From the NCBI GenBank assembly GCA_024707405.1, contig JANPZU010000008.1:496001-560000 (forward strand): 64,000 nucleotides of DNA. Reading direction: 5' to 3'. Below the pieces are notes generated by a model. That model was not told the DNA's origin, searched no databases, and was given only the letters and a program-made list of their open reading frames with translations. The position numbers were made by a program, and so were the translations under genes. Each line of letters begins with the position of its first letter. The first letter of the stretch is position 1. The DNA is from Luteimonas sp. (GTDB lineage: Bacteria; Pseudomonadota; Gammaproteobacteria; Xanthomonadales; Xanthomonadaceae). Positions 25,456 through 34,752 of the stretch are shown here, piece after piece.

Positions 25456-26366
25456 GTCGCCTGCCTCGCGAGGTATTCGACGTGCGCCAGGTGCGTCGTG
25501 CGTTCGCGCGCGCCTCCGGTGGATACGAAGGCGCGGCGGCCTTGCAGCGCGAGGTCGAGGCGCGGTTGCTGGAATCGCTGGATTACCTCGACGACACCGT
25601 GCCGGGCGTGGTGCTCGATGTCGGCAGCGGCCCGGGCCGTGCCGCGCGCGCGATGCGCAAGCGCTGGCCGAAGGCGCGGATCGTCGCGCTCGACCTCGCG
25701 TTGCCGATGTTGCGGCAGTTGCCGCCGCGCGAGGGCTGGGCGCTGCGCGAAGCGCTGGGCTTGCAGCATCCCCTTGATCGCGTCTGCGCCGACCTGCGTG
25801 CCTTGCCGCTGGCAGACGGCAGTGTCGACGTGCTGTTCTCCAACCTGTGCCTGCAATGGATCGACGACCTGCCGGCGGCGTTCGCCGAATTCCGCCGTGC
25901 GCTCAAGCCCGGCGGCCTGCTGCTGTGCTCGACCTTCGGCCCGGATACGTTGTGGGAATTGCGCGAGGCTTTTGCCCGTGCCGACGAAGCTGCGCACGTC
26001 AGCCCGTTCGCGTCGATCGCCGATTTCGGCGATGCGCTGATGCGCGCCGGGTTTCGCGATCCCGTGCTCGACCGCGACCTGCTCGTGCACGGCCATCCCG
26101 ACATGGCATCGCTGATGCGTGAGCTGCGCACGCTGGGGGCGACCAATGCCCTGCATTCGCGCCGCCACACCCTGACCGGACGCGCACGTTTCGCAGCGGC
26201 CGCAGCGGCCTACGAACCCTTGCGTGGTGGCGACGGCATGTTGCCGGCGAGCTGGGAGGTGATCACCGCGATGGCGTGGTCGCCGGCACCGGGCGCGCCG
26301 ATCCGCGCCCAGGGCGCCGAGATCGCCAGTTTCCCTGCCGATCGCATTCCGGTGCGCAGGCGCTAG
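25452..26366 (+). CDS. bioC: Malonyl-ACP O-methyltransferase
   Basis: A 304-residue SAM-dependent methyltransferase that methylates malonyl-ACP to start pimelate synthesis. The N-terminus RRAFARASGGYEGAAALQ and SAM motif VLDVGSGPGR (54-63) are typical of BioC; SNLCLQWIDDL follows. It is the last gene of the coupled cluster, with an ATGA overlap to bioH. Confidence 0.94.
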   Translation: MSRLPREVFDVRQVRRAFARASGGYEGAAALQREVEARLLESLDYLDDTVPGVVLDVGSGPGRAARAMRKRWPKARIVALDLALPMLRQLPPREGWALREALGLQHPLDRVCADLRALPLADGSVDVLFSNLCLQWIDDLPAAFAEFRRALKPGGLLLCSTFGPDTLWELREAFARADEAAHVSPFASIADFGDALMRAGFRDPVLDRDLLVHGHPDMASLMRELRTLGATNALHSRRHTLTGRARFAAAAAAYEPLRGGDGMLPASWEVITAMAWSPAPGAPIRAQGAEIASFPADRIPVRRR

Positions 26367-26372
26367 GACGTT

Positions 26373-27083
26373 TTGCCGAATGTCGCCGATGGCAGGCGGC
26401 GGCTAAGCTGCGCGGCCATTCGCCGGCGTTTCCCCGTGCAACCTCCGTCATCCCGCGTCGAATCCGATTCCGCGCAGGTGCCAGCCGGCGCGCTGCCGCG
26501 CCATGGCCTGATCGACGACATCCAGGGGCTTTGCATCGCCGCCATCGTGGCGGCACTGGGTGTGTCGATCCTTGCCTCGGGCGGACTGATGGCCGGCGGC
26601 ATCACCGGGGTCGCGTTGCTGCTGCACTACCTGGGCGGCTGGGGCTTCGGCCTGTTGTTCGTACTGCTCAACCTGCCGTTCTACGTGCTGGCGCGGCGGC
26701 GCATGGGCTGGGAGTTCGCGCTCAAGACCTTCCTCGCGGTCTGCGTGACCGGTCTGGTCGCGGAGTTGATCCCGCGCGTCGCGACGCTGTCGATGCATCC
26801 GTTGTTCGCGGCGGTGTTCGGCGGCGCGCTGGCGGGGGTCGGCATCCTGTTGTTCATTCGCCATCGTGCGAGCCTGGGCGGCATCGGCATCGTGGTGGTC
26901 TGGCTGCAACAGACGCGCGGCTGGAGCGCGGGCAAATTGCAGATGGGGTTCGATGCGCTGGTGATGCTGGCCTCGCTCGCGGTGCTGTCGCCGGTCGAAG
27001 TGCTGTATTCGCTGGTCGGCGTAGCGATGGTGAACCTGGTGCTGGTGTTCAACCACCGCCCCGGGCGCTACATGGGCACCTGA
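26373..27083 (+). CDS. YitT family membrane protein
   Basis: An integral membrane protein with about six helices and the GGLMAGGITGVALLLHY signature of the YitT/DUF161 family. Function is not established. The frame opens at ATG 26373, six bases after bioC; a GTG at 26436 would give a shorter product starting before the hydrophilic segment, and I cannot decide between them. May be read from the biotin transcript. Confidence 0.82.
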   Translation: MPNVADGRRRLSCAAIRRRFPVQPPSSRVESDSAQVPAGALPRHGLIDDIQGLCIAAIVAALGVSILASGGLMAGGITGVALLLHYLGGWGFGLLFVLLNLPFYVLARRRMGWEFALKTFLAVCVTGLVAELIPRVATLSMHPLFAAVFGGALAGVGILLFIRHRASLGGIGIVVVWLQQTRGWSAGKLQMGFDALVMLASLAVLSPVEVLYSLVGVAMVNLVLVFNHRPGRYMGT

Positions 27084-27155
27084 CCGCCCAACGGCAGCCG
27101 CGATTCAGGCGCAGGACGACAGACTCGCCGCTGGTTCACCAGGCGGGGCGAAGCA

Positions 27156-27770
27156 ATGACGGATTGGATGCGCAACATGGCCGGCATCGTGCTTTGCGCG
27201 AGCCTTGCGCTGCCCGCCGCCGCGCGTGCGCAACAGGCATTCGAATTCGACCTGTCCGCCTTCGATCCCGCGACTGCGGCCTTGCTCGCACAGGACGTGC
27301 TGTTGCGGGCGCCCGATGCCGACATCGACCGCCTGTTCAAGGCGGTGCATGCCGCATCGCGGGTCGATGGCGATGCCGCGGTGGTATGCGCCTTGTTCGA
27401 ACCGGATGCGGAACGTTCGCCCGCCGCGTTGCAGCGGATGGCCAGCCGGTTGAGCGCGGACAGCCGGCAGCGTTTCCTCGATGCGCTCGCGGCGGTGGCC
27501 GTCGCCGGCCTGCAGTCGCCACGACAACCCTACGATGCTGCCGCCGGTTTGCAGGTGGTGAAGTCCGCCGGTGTGAAGGCGATGTTCCTCAACGAAGGAT
27601 TCGCCGAGGGCATGGCGGCCGATGGCGTCGATGAAAGCAGTCGTCGCCAGCGCTGCCAATCGATGCGCTGGCTGGTGGGTGCGCTGGAGGGTTTCGAGCC
27701 GTTCGAGCGCGCGGCGGCGACTCGCTATTTGATGCTGGAAGGACTGGCACTGTCCGCAGGCGAGCCCTGA
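27156..27770 (+). CDS. Hypothetical secreted protein (204 aa)
   Basis: No family recognised. An N-terminal signal peptide (IVLCASLALPAAARAQQ, cleavage near residue 25) is followed by a helical domain with repeated Ala/Arg/Asp content, FDPATAALLAQDVLL, and two cysteines (VVCALF and QRCQSM). Likely periplasmic. It is convergent with the next gene. Confidence 0.72.
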   Translation: MTDWMRNMAGIVLCASLALPAAARAQQAFEFDLSAFDPATAALLAQDVLLRAPDADIDRLFKAVHAASRVDGDAAVVCALFEPDAERSPAALQRMASRLSADSRQRFLDALAAVAVAGLQSPRQPYDAAAGLQVVKSAGVKAMFLNEGFAEGMAADGVDESSRRQRCQSMRWLVGALEGFEPFERAAATRYLMLEGLALSAGEP

Positions 27771-27777
27771 TCCGCGC

Positions 27778-28212
27778 TCAGCGCACCTGTGCCAGCCAGT
27801 CCTCGAGGTTGTAGTAGTTGCTGACGCGCGCGATGCGGCCATCGCCGCCCTCGTCCTGGACGATATCGAAGAACGCACCGCCCGGCAGCACGTAGCGCTG
27901 GCCGCTGGCCGGCGGCAGTCCCTCGTCGGTGGCCTTGTACTCGCCGTGCACCACGTATTCGGCCGCGGCCCGCGTGCCGTCGTCGCTTGCGAGCACCACG
28001 ATGTCACGCAACTGTTCGCGGTAGCTGCGATCCATCCGTTGCAGGAAGGCGGCGAAGGCATCGCGGCCACGTTCGCGCGGGCCCTGGTTGAGGTCGTGGG
28101 CAACGTCATCGGCCAGCCGCGACAACATGGCGTCCCAGTCACCGGCATTGAACGCGGCGTAGTACGACTCGACGAGGGCGATGGCGGCGGCTTGCGGGGA
28201 GGCTGTGGTCAT
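27778..28212 (-). CDS. SnoaL-like/ketosteroid-isomerase-related protein
   Basis: A 144-residue NTF2-fold protein with the pattern ALVESYYAAFNAGDWDAML, DVAHDLNQGPRERG and a C-terminal SNYYNLEDWLAQV. Members of this family bind or isomerise small molecules; the actual substrate is unknown. The ATG at 28212 is preferred over 28239, which adds a short unconserved stretch. Confidence 0.82.
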   Translation of the reverse strand: MTTASPQAAAIALVESYYAAFNAGDWDAMLSRLADDVAHDLNQGPRERGRDAFAAFLQRMDRSYREQLRDIVVLASDDGTRAAAEYVVHGEYKATDEGLPPASGQRYVLPGGAFFDIVQDEGGDGRIARVSNYYNLEDWLAQVR

Positions 28213-28251
28213 GGTGCTTGATAGTGGGGGGAGTATCAAGCCATGATGCCA

Positions 28252-28875
28252 TCATCCGGCCGAGCCGAACAGGTCGCGGTGGAAGAAGTAGGTTTCGCGC
28301 GCCAGGAATTCCAGCCGCGTGCGCCAGCTGCGGAAGCGGCTGCTGGGCGTCGGCGAACCGACTGCGTCGATGCCGAGCCGGCGGCTCAATCGCAATGCGC
28401 GCGACATGTGAAGCGGGTCGCTGACCAGGATGACGCGGCGGAGGCCGTTGTCCAGCATCAGTTGCCGGGCCTCGACCAGGTTGTCGTAGGTGGTGCGCGA
28501 TTTCGATTCGATCAGGATGGCGTCGCCGGGGATGCCTTCGCGCAAGGCATAGCGGCGCGCGACCTGCGATTCGGAGAAGCGCGCGCGGCTGCCGCCGTAG
28601 CCGCCGGTGAAGATCAGCTTCGGCGCGAAGCCGCGGCGGTAGAGGTCGAGGCCGTGTTCGATGCGGGCGGCGAACACTGGCGACGGTTGCGCATCGTAGG
28701 CGGCGGCGCCCAGCACCACGATGGCATCGGCGGGGCGTGCGTCGTCGCGCTCGCCGACCCAGGTGATCCATGCCGCCACGCCGCCGAGCCACAGCAAGGC
28801 GACCACCGAAAGCTTCAGCACGAAGCGCAGCAGGCTGCCCAGCAGCGAACCTTTCCGGGCCTTCGGCTTCACCAT
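28252..28875 (-). CDS. YdcF family protein (DUF218)
   Basis: A 207-residue protein with one N-terminal membrane helix (about 15-38) and a DUF218 domain: DAIVVLGAAAYDAQPSP, TGGYGGS, ESKSRTTYDNL, LVSDPLHMSRA. Some relatives act in envelope or vancomycin-resistance pathways, but most are uncharacterised. It overlaps the 3' end of the dehydratase gene by 7 bp and is co-transcribed with it. Confidence 0.88.
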   Translation of the reverse strand: MVKPKARKGSLLGSLLRFVLKLSVVALLWLGGVAAWITWVGERDDARPADAIVVLGAAAYDAQPSPVFAARIEHGLDLYRRGFAPKLIFTGGYGGSRARFSESQVARRYALREGIPGDAILIESKSRTTYDNLVEARQLMLDNGLRRVILVSDPLHMSRALRLSRRLGIDAVGSPTPSSRFRSWRTRLEFLARETYFFHRDLFGSAG

Positions 28876-29822
28876 GGCAAGGCATCCGGATCGAGGTTGC
28901 CGCCGGTGAGGACTACGCCGACGCGCAGGCCGGCGAAGCGCGTCGCATTCGCCATCACGACGGCGAAGGCGATGGCTGATGAGGGTTCGACCAGCGCCTT
29001 GGTGCGCTGGAACAGCAGTCGCATCGCCGCGCGGGTGTCGTCGTCGGAGACCGCGACCACCTCGGGCGCGTGGCGGCGCAGGATCTCGAAATTGGGCGCC
29101 CCCAGCGTGCCGCGCAGGCCATCGCAGATGGTGTTTGGCGTGAAATCGACCATGCGCCTGCCGTGCTGCAGCGACTGCAGGGTGTCGTCGGCCCCGGCGG
29201 GTTCGGCGAGGATCAATGTCGTCGCCGGCGACATCGCCGCCACCGTGATAGCCGTGCCCGCCGCGAGGCCACCGCCGCCGACCGGTACCACCAGCACGTC
29301 GAGCGGTTGTTCGCGCAGCAGCTCCAGCGCCGCGGTGCCCTGGCCCGCGATGACACGCGGATCGGCATACGGATGCACGACTTCCGCGCCGGTGTCGCGC
29401 TGCACCGCCTCGCACATCGCTTCGCGCGCGGCGATGCTCGCGGCGCAGCGATGCACGGTGGCGCCCTGGGCCTCGATGGCGGCGAGCTTGGAGCGCACCG
29501 CGCCCTCCGGCACCACGACATGGCAAGGGATTCCGCGCAACCGGGCCGCGAGCGCCAGCGCGCCACCGTGGTTGCCGGAAGAATGCGTGACCACGCCGCG
29601 GGCGCCACCGTCGTCGCCCAGCATCGACACCGCGTTGCAGGCGCCGCGGAACTTGAAGGCGCCACCGCGTTGCAGGTGTTCTGCCTTGAACGACAGCATG
29701 CAACCAAGGTCGGCGTCGAGGCTGCGCGAGTGCAGCACGGGCGTTGCGTGCGCCTGCGGCGCGATGCGCGCGGCGGCGGCCAGTACGTCCGTGTAGCTTG
29801 GCAACGCGGATGGAGCATTCAT
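28869..29822 (-). CDS. PLP-dependent threonine/serine dehydratase-like enzyme
   Basis: A 317-residue fold-type II PLP enzyme. The PLP lysine K57 is in GAFKFRGA; the phosphate-binding glycine loop is VGGGGLAAG (about residue 182-190), and SSGNHGGALA is the substrate loop. It lacks the C-terminal regulatory domain of biosynthetic IlvA, so it is closer to catabolic dehydratase or serine racemase. The frame extends upstream, but the ATG at 29822 gives the proper N-terminus. Confidence 0.88.
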   Translation of the reverse strand: MNAPSALPSYTDVLAAAARIAPQAHATPVLHSRSLDADLGCMLSFKAEHLQRGGAFKFRGACNAVSMLGDDGGARGVVTHSSGNHGGALALAARLRGIPCHVVVPEGAVRSKLAAIEAQGATVHRCAASIAAREAMCEAVQRDTGAEVVHPYADPRVIAGQGTAALELLREQPLDVLVVPVGGGGLAAGTAITVAAMSPATTLILAEPAGADDTLQSLQHGRRMVDFTPNTICDGLRGTLGAPNFEILRRHAPEVVAVSDDDTRAAMRLLFQRTKALVEPSSAIAFAVVMANATRFAGLRVGVVLTGGNLDPDALPW

Positions 29823-30006
29823 GCGCGAAAGACTATCCGATGCGTGTCCGGGAAACCCATCCCGCACCGCGTTCGCGACGGACTGGCCCCGGTCGACGTA
29901 TCTTGAGGCGTACACGTTCAGCTTCCGCAACACCGTGCCGGCAGGATTAAGCACGGATTCAATCCTGCAGGCAGATGCTGGCTTCATCATGAACAGGGGC
30001 ATGACC

Positions 30007-30699
30007 ATGACACGCACGAAGTGGATCGCCATCGCGGCGACGCTGCTGTTGTCGGGTTGCGTGAGCGACTACGCATACCGTGGCGGCAGTGGCGACTACT
30101 ACTACAGCCGTCCCAGCGCGCAGTACGTTTACGGCGCGCCGTACAGCAGCCTCGGGTATGGCTATCCGGGTGGCTGGTACGGTCGGGTCGGCTTGGGCTT
30201 CGGCTATGGCTCGCCCTACGGTTATCCCTACGGCTATTCGGCCCGCTTCGGCCATGGCTACGGGTACTGGCCGTATTACTACCGCCCGCACTACTACTAC
30301 CGTCCGCACCGCCCCCATCGGCCGCACCGTCCGGACGACCGCCCGCAGCCCGATGCGGTGGTGCCGGTGACGGGTGGCCAGCGCCCAGCCATCCGTCGTC
30401 CGCCACAGCCCGCCGAGCCGGGGTATGCGCGGCCGCGCCCGGGCGGTATGGAGACCGGCGGCCCCGGCTACCGTCCGCGCATGCAGACCGGTGACCGGCC
30501 CATGGGTCGTCCGGTGGCGTCGCCCGACCAGCCGCGGCGGGCCGTCGGCAGCCAGCCGATGACCCGACCGGTTGACCGCGCGCCGATGCAGGCCCCCGCA
30601 CGGTCGTCGGCACCTGCTGCTGCGCCCAGGCCGGTGCGTTCCGCGCCGCCGCCCCGCCCCATGTCGGCTCCCAGAGCGGATGGCCAGCAGGAGCCCTGA
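30007..30699 (+). CDS. Tyr/Gly-rich then Arg/Pro-rich lipoprotein
   Basis: A 230-residue lipoprotein with signal and lipobox LLLSGC near residue 16. The mature chain has a Gly/Tyr-rich segment (YGYPYGYSARFGHGYGYWP), a His/Arg/Pro patch (RPHRPHRPHRP), and then a disordered Arg/Pro/Met/Gly tail. Such composition fits a cell-envelope low-complexity protein; no function can be named. The ATG at 30007 has AGGGG seven bases upstream; ATGs at 30001 and 29989 are alternatives. Confidence 0.72.
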   Translation: MTRTKWIAIAATLLLSGCVSDYAYRGGSGDYYYSRPSAQYVYGAPYSSLGYGYPGGWYGRVGLGFGYGSPYGYPYGYSARFGHGYGYWPYYYRPHYYYRPHRPHRPHRPDDRPQPDAVVPVTGGQRPAIRRPPQPAEPGYARPRPGGMETGGPGYRPRMQTGDRPMGRPVASPDQPRRAVGSQPMTRPVDRAPMQAPARSSAPAAAPRPVRSAPPPRPMSAPRADGQQEP

Positions 30700-30796
30700 T
30701 CCAGAAATCGCTTGCGCACGAAGGCGCATGACGCCAAGCTAGGCGCATGTGACCGGTTGTGTCGCAAAGCGACGTAACCTGTCTTGTGTCCTTGTC

Positions 30797-30873
30797 GACA
30801 CCCGGCGGGGGATTACCGGATCCCCCCTGTTCCGCTCCCGCCGGGCGTCGGCGCTTCCCGTTGCGGGAGCGCC
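30797..30873 (+). other. Two tandem hairpins in a 400-bp gap
   Basis: GACACCCGGCGGG (30797-30809) pairs with CCCGCCGGGCGTC (30837-30849) and GGCGCTTCCCG with CGGGAGCGCC (about 30850-30873). Together with the terminator that follows they make a three-hairpin block between the lipoprotein and mnmG. The rest of 30700-31103 shows no gene. Confidence 0.55.
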
Positions 30874-30883
30874 GAAAAGAACA

Positions 30884-30916
30884 GGGGCCGGATGTCCCCC
30901 GACATCCGGCCCCTTT
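30884..30916 (+). terminator. Strong intrinsic terminator
   Basis: A 13-bp perfect stem (30884-30896 with 30901-30913), CCCC loop and TTT, 185 bp beyond the lipoprotein stop codon. It lies before mnmG. Confidence 0.85.
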
Positions 30917-31103
30917 GCTTCCCCGCGTTGTGCATGGCCGGCCCTGTTCCAATCTCCAGCCGCGCCCCCTACAGACGCTTGCCACCGCGGGTGCCTCTGG
31001 ATTCAAGCAGGAAGCGTGCCAATCCGGTCGCGCGTGCGGCCGGACATTGCCGATTCGGCGAAAATGATTGTCGCCGCCGGGTTGCGCCATATTCCTCGAT
31101 GCC

Positions 31104-32999
31104 ATGACCAACCATTCCTTCCACCAGCATGACGTGATCGTGATCGGCGGCGGCCATGCCGGCACCGAAGCCGCGCTCGCGTCCGCGCGCGCAGGCGCAC
31201 GCACGTTGCTGCTCACCCACAGCATCGAGACCGTCGGCGCGATGAGCTGCAACCCGGCCATCGGCGGCATCGGCAAGGGACATCTGGTCAAGGAAATCGA
31301 TGCGCTTGGCGGCGTGATGGCGAAAGCCGCCGACGCCGCCGGCATCCAATGGCGTCGATTGAATGCATCGAAGGGGCCGGCGGTACGCGCCACGCGTGCG
31401 CAGGCAGATCGTTCGCTGTATCGCGCCTTCATCCGTCGCGCGGTCGAACACCAGCCCAACCTCACCGTGTTCCAGGCGGCGGTCGACGACCTCGTCATCG
31501 AAGGCGATGCCGTGCGCGGCGTCATCACCAACACCGGCTTGCGCTTCGATGCGAACGCCGTGGTGCTGACCGCAGGCACCTTCCTTGCGGGCAAGGTGCA
31601 CATCGGCGAGACGCAGTACGCGGCCGGTCGCATGGGCGATCCACCCGCGACCACGCTTGCGGCGAAACTGCGCGAGCGTCCATTCGTCATCGACCGCCTC
31701 AAGACCGGCACGCCGCCGCGCATCGATGGCCGCTCGCTCGATTATTCGAAGATGGACGAACAGCCCGGTGACGATCCGCGACCGGTGTTCTCGTTCATGG
31801 GCACGCACGCCGACCATCCGCAACAGGTGCCGTGCTGGATCACCCACACCACCGAGCGCACGCACGAGATCATCCGTGGCGCGCTGCATCGCTCGCCGAT
31901 GTATTCGGGACAGATCGAAGGCATTGGCCCGCGCTACTGCCCGAGCATCGAGGACAAGGTGGTGCGCTTCGCCGAGAAGGCCAGCCACCAGATCTTCGTC
32001 GAGCCAGAGGGATTGGACGTGGTGGAGATCTATCCCAACGGCATCTCCACCTCACTGCCGTTCGACGTGCAGCTTGAACTGGTGCGTTCGATCACCGGCT
32101 TCGAGCAGGCACACATCACCCGCCCCGGTTACGCCATCGAATACGATTACTTCGATCCACGCGGGCTGAAGACGTCGCTGGAAACCAAGGCCATCGACGG
32201 GCTGTTCTTCGCCGGCCAGATCAACGGCACCACCGGCTACGAGGAAGCAGCCGCGCAAGGCTTGCTGGCCGGTGTGAATGCCGCGCGTTTCGTGCGCAGT
32301 GTTGATGCGTGGTCGCCGCGTCGCGACCAGGCCTACCTAGGCGTATTGGTCGATGACCTCATCACCCACGGCACCACCGAGCCGTATCGCATGTTCACCT
32401 CGCGCGCCGAATACCGGCTGCAGCTGCGCGAGGACAATGCCGATTTGCGCCTGACGCCCATCGGCCGCGAACTCGGCTTGGTCGACGACGCGCGCTGGAC
32501 ACGCTTCGAGACCAAGCGCGATGCGATCGAACGCGAAACGCAGCGCCTCGGCGGCCTGTGGGCCTCGCCCAACAACGCTGCCGGCCGCGAGGCTGTCGAG
32601 ACGCTGGGCATCGAACTGAGCCGCGAGAACAGCGCGCTCGACCTGCTGCGCCGGCCGGAACTCGATTACGCGAAGATCGCTTCGTTGTCGGCGTTCGCGC
32701 CGGAAACGCCCGTCGATGCCGACGTGGCCGAGCAGGTCGAAATCGAAACCAAATACGCCGGCTACCTGCAGCGCCAGCGCGACGAGATCGCGCGCGCGCA
32801 GCGCAACGAAGGCACGCCGATCCCGGATGGCTTCGATTACGCGCAGGCGCGTGGGCTCTCAGCCGAGCTATTGCAGAAGCTCGAACGCGTCCGTCCGCAA
32901 ACCGTGGGTCAGGCGCAGCGCATTCCTGGCATGACGCCGGCAGCGATTTCGCTGCTGCTGGTGCATCTGGAGCGAGACCGCCGCAGTCGCGTGGCCTAG
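31104..32999 (+). CDS. mnmG: tRNA uridine-5-carboxymethylaminomethyl modification enzyme
   Basis: A 631-residue FAD enzyme (GidA) that with MnmE modifies uridine 34 of tRNAs. The FAD motif [14 protein letters not shown] is near residues 11-24; [25 protein letters not shown]-type signatures, the catalytic cysteine region and the C-terminal helical domain with [12 protein letters not shown] are conserved. ATG 31104 fits the family start. Monocistronic. Confidence 0.97.
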   Translation: MTNHSFHQHDVIVIGGGHAGTEAALASARAGARTLLLTHSIETVGAMSCNPAIGGIGKGHLVKEIDALGGVMAKAADAAGIQWRRLNASKGPAVRATRAQADRSLYRAFIRRAVEHQPNLTVFQAAVDDLVIEGDAVRGVITNTGLRFDANAVVLTAGTFLAGKVHIGETQYAAGRMGDPPATTLAAKLRERPFVIDRLKTGTPPRIDGRSLDYSKMDEQPGDDPRPVFSFMGTHADHPQQVPCWITHTTERTHEIIRGALHRSPMYSGQIEGIGPRYCPSIEDKVVRFAEKASHQIFVEPEGLDVVEIYPNGISTSLPFDVQLELVRSITGFEQAHITRPGYAIEYDYFDPRGLKTSLETKAIDGLFFAGQINGTTGYEEAAAQGLLAGVNAARFVRSVDAWSPRRDQAYLGVLVDDLITHGTTEPYRMFTSRAEYRLQLREDNADLRLTPIGRELGLVDDARWTRFETKRDAIERETQRLGGLWASPNNAAGREAVETLGIELSRENSALDLLRRPELDYAKIASLSAFAPETPVDADVAEQVEIETKYAGYLQRQRDEIARAQRNEGTPIPDGFDYAQARGLSAELLQKLERVRPQTVGQAQRIPGMTPAAISLLLVHLERDRRSRVA

Positions 33000-33010
33000 G
33001 AACGAAAGTC

Positions 33011-33532
33011 TCAACGCAGTGCGCGATTCCACGGCATAAATACCAGTACGCGCGCCAGTCCACAGAAGCCGGAAGCACCGGCGAACACGAGTCCCACGCC
33101 GATGGCGGCCGGCAATGCGTGCCACGCGGGCGATACAGTGAAGCCAAGCAGCGCGCCGAGGACGATCAGCGAGCCTGCGGCGATCTGCACTTGGCGGTTG
33201 AGTTCGATCGGCTGCGACGCATCGCGTTCGACCGGCAGGCCGGCGCGCTTCCAGGCATCGATGCCGCCGTCGAGGATGTAGGCATTACAATCGTTTCCTG
33301 CCGCGGCGGAGAGCGCTTCGGCATTCGATGCAGTGCGCATGCCGGAGCGGCAATGGAACACGATGATCTGTCCGCCGCCAGCGGGCAATGAAGCCGCATC
33401 CATCGCCTGCAAGGGATGGTGGCGGGCGCCGGGGATGCGTTCGCGCGCGTGTTCGTCGCGTTCGCGGATGTCGAGCAGCACGGCGCCGGATTGGAGCAGG
33501 GTCGCGACGGCGTTGGCGTCGATGCGTTGCAT
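33011..33532 (-). CDS. Rhodanese with C-terminal membrane domain (YgaP-like)
   Basis: A 173-residue protein with an N-terminal rhodanese domain (catalytic C61 in FHCRSGMRT) and two C-terminal membrane helices (about 115-133 and 138-158, DUF2892 type). It matches E. coli YgaP, a membrane sulfurtransferase that handles persulfide. It follows an ArsR-type regulator by 9 bp, the same order as E. coli ygaV-ygaP. Confidence 0.88.
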   Translation of the reverse strand: MQRIDANAVATLLQSGAVLLDIRERDEHARERIPGARHHPLQAMDAASLPAGGGQIIVFHCRSGMRTASNAEALSAAAGNDCNAYILDGGIDAWKRAGLPVERDASQPIELNRQVQIAAGSLIVLGALLGFTVSPAWHALPAAIGVGLVFAGASGFCGLARVLVFMPWNRALR

Positions 33533-33541
33533 GGGGAGTCC

Positions 33542-33853
33542 TCAGGGACAGAAGGTTTTCTTGAGCGTGGTGACCAGCGTTTCCACGCGCGGATCTGCGA
33601 TCCGGTAGTACACGGTCTGTGCCTCGCGTCGGAAGGCGACCAGTTCGTCGTCGCGCATGCGTGCGAGGTGCTGCGACAGCGCGGACTGGCTCAGGTCGAC
33701 GTGGGCGTGCATCTCGCCGACGCTCAATTCACCGTGCTCGATCAACAGGCACAGCAGCAGCAGGCGATGCTCGTTGCCGAGCGTGCGCAGCATCGCGGCG
33801 GCCTGCTCGGCCCCGCGTTGCATGAACTGGCGGTCTTGCTTGGTCGGGCTCAT
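33542..33853 (-). CDS. ArsR-family regulator, BigR/YgaV type
   Basis: A 103-residue winged-helix repressor. The helix-turn-helix is around SVGEMHAHVDLSQSALSQHLARM. Cysteines C35 (LLLLCLL) and C102 (KTFCP) occupy the places of the redox pair in BigR/SqrR-type persulfide sensors, so it probably loses DNA binding when an intramolecular polysulfide forms. It leads the rhodanese gene and is divergent from an AhpD-like gene. Confidence 0.88.
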   Translation of the reverse strand: MSPTKQDRQFMQRGAEQAAAMLRTLGNEHRLLLLCLLIEHGELSVGEMHAHVDLSQSALSQHLARMRDDELVAFRREAQTVYYRIADPRVETLVTTLKKTFCP

Positions 33854-33940
33854 CGTTCATTTATATCATTAATTGCTAAATTAGTAGTATCTAATATAAA
33901 GTCGCCACAGAGTCACTCCCAATTCCATGCAGGAAACATC
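33854..33940. promoter_or_regulatory. AT-rich divergent regulatory region with dyads
   Basis: The 87-bp gap is conspicuously AT-rich in a GC-rich genome and holds CTAAATTAG (about 33877-33885) and TTAGTAGTATCTAA (about 33882-33895), overlapping inverted repeats of TTAG/CTAA. This is a plausible operator for the adjacent ArsR-type repressor controlling both directions. Confidence 0.6.
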
Positions 33941-34300
33941 ATGCCCACCGATTACTACCAGCAGCTGACCCGCGACATTTCGCGCAACCTCACCCCGCTG
34001 CGCACCCACATTCCCGACGTGATGCAGGGCTTCGGCGCGCTGAGCAAGGCGGCGATGGCGCCGGGCGCAATCGACGAGAAGACCAAGGAACTGATCGCGA
34101 TGGCGATCGGTGTGGCCAATCGCTGCGATGGCTGCCTGGGCTTCCACGCGAAGGCGCTGGTGCGTCTGGGTGCCTCGCCGGAGGAGTTCCGCGAAATGCT
34201 CGGCGTCGCGGTCTACATGGGCGGAGGCCCATCGTTGATGTACGCGGCCAATGCACAAGCGGCGTTCGACGAGTTCACAAGCATCGCCAAGGCCGCATAG
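33941..34300 (+). CDS. AhpD-like/carboxymuconolactone decarboxylase family protein
   Basis: A 119-residue helical protein with CDGCLGFH, the CxxCxxxH motif of AhpD-type alkylhydroperoxidases. It may reduce peroxides with a thiol partner. The gene is divergent from the sulfide-sensing-type regulator and likely its target; AGGAAAC precedes the ATG. Confidence 0.88.
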   Translation: MPTDYYQQLTRDISRNLTPLRTHIPDVMQGFGALSKAAMAPGAIDEKTKELIAMAIGVANRCDGCLGFHAKALVRLGASPEEFREMLGVAVYMGGGPSLMYAANAQAAFDEFTSIAKAA

Positions 34301-34321
34301 TCTGCGCAGGATGCGACGCAG

Positions 34322-34690
34322 TCAGCCCTGCCGTCCGTCCAGCATGAGGAGCAGGGTGATGATGAGTAGCAGCAGCGCGGCGAACAGCACCAGGTACAAC
34401 GGCAGCACGATCCGCGAGAACCAGATGAACCATGGCGGCGCCAGTCGCCACGCTGTCTCCAGGCCGCGGCGCTTTCCGCTGGCTGGAAATGCAGCCACGC
34501 GCATCAACGCGGCCATGCGCACGAGTCGGTTGCTGCGGGCGATGTAGTCCAGTTCGTAAGTCGTGAAATAGTCGGCGCCAAAGCAATGCCGTACGAATGT
34601 CGGCGGAAGGAAGCGCCATGCAATGGCAATCGCCAGCGAGAGCAGCAGGAGGGCGCCGGTCAGGCATGCAAAGCCGATCGCGAAGGCCAT
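34322..34690 (-). CDS. Hypothetical membrane protein (122 aa)
   Basis: Two hydrophobic helices, N-terminal (about 3-28) and C-terminal (about 91-115), flank a basic cytosolic or periplasmic loop (RSNRLVRMAALM). No family recognised. Confidence 0.6.
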   Translation of the reverse strand: MAFAIGFACLTGALLLLSLAIAIAWRFLPPTFVRHCFGADYFTTYELDYIARSNRLVRMAALMRVAAFPASGKRRGLETAWRLAPPWFIWFSRIVLPLYLVLFAALLLLIITLLLMLDGRQG

Positions 34691-34752
34691 GTCAGCGTTC
34701 TGGATCCAGGTGGCCGCTGCTTCGCCTGTTCAACACAGGGATGATGGCTGGA

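Noticed and set aside
29987-31723. 578-residue minus-strand frame over the lipoprotein, hairpins and mnmG
   Set aside because: Crosses a terminator and conserved mnmG sequence in antisense.
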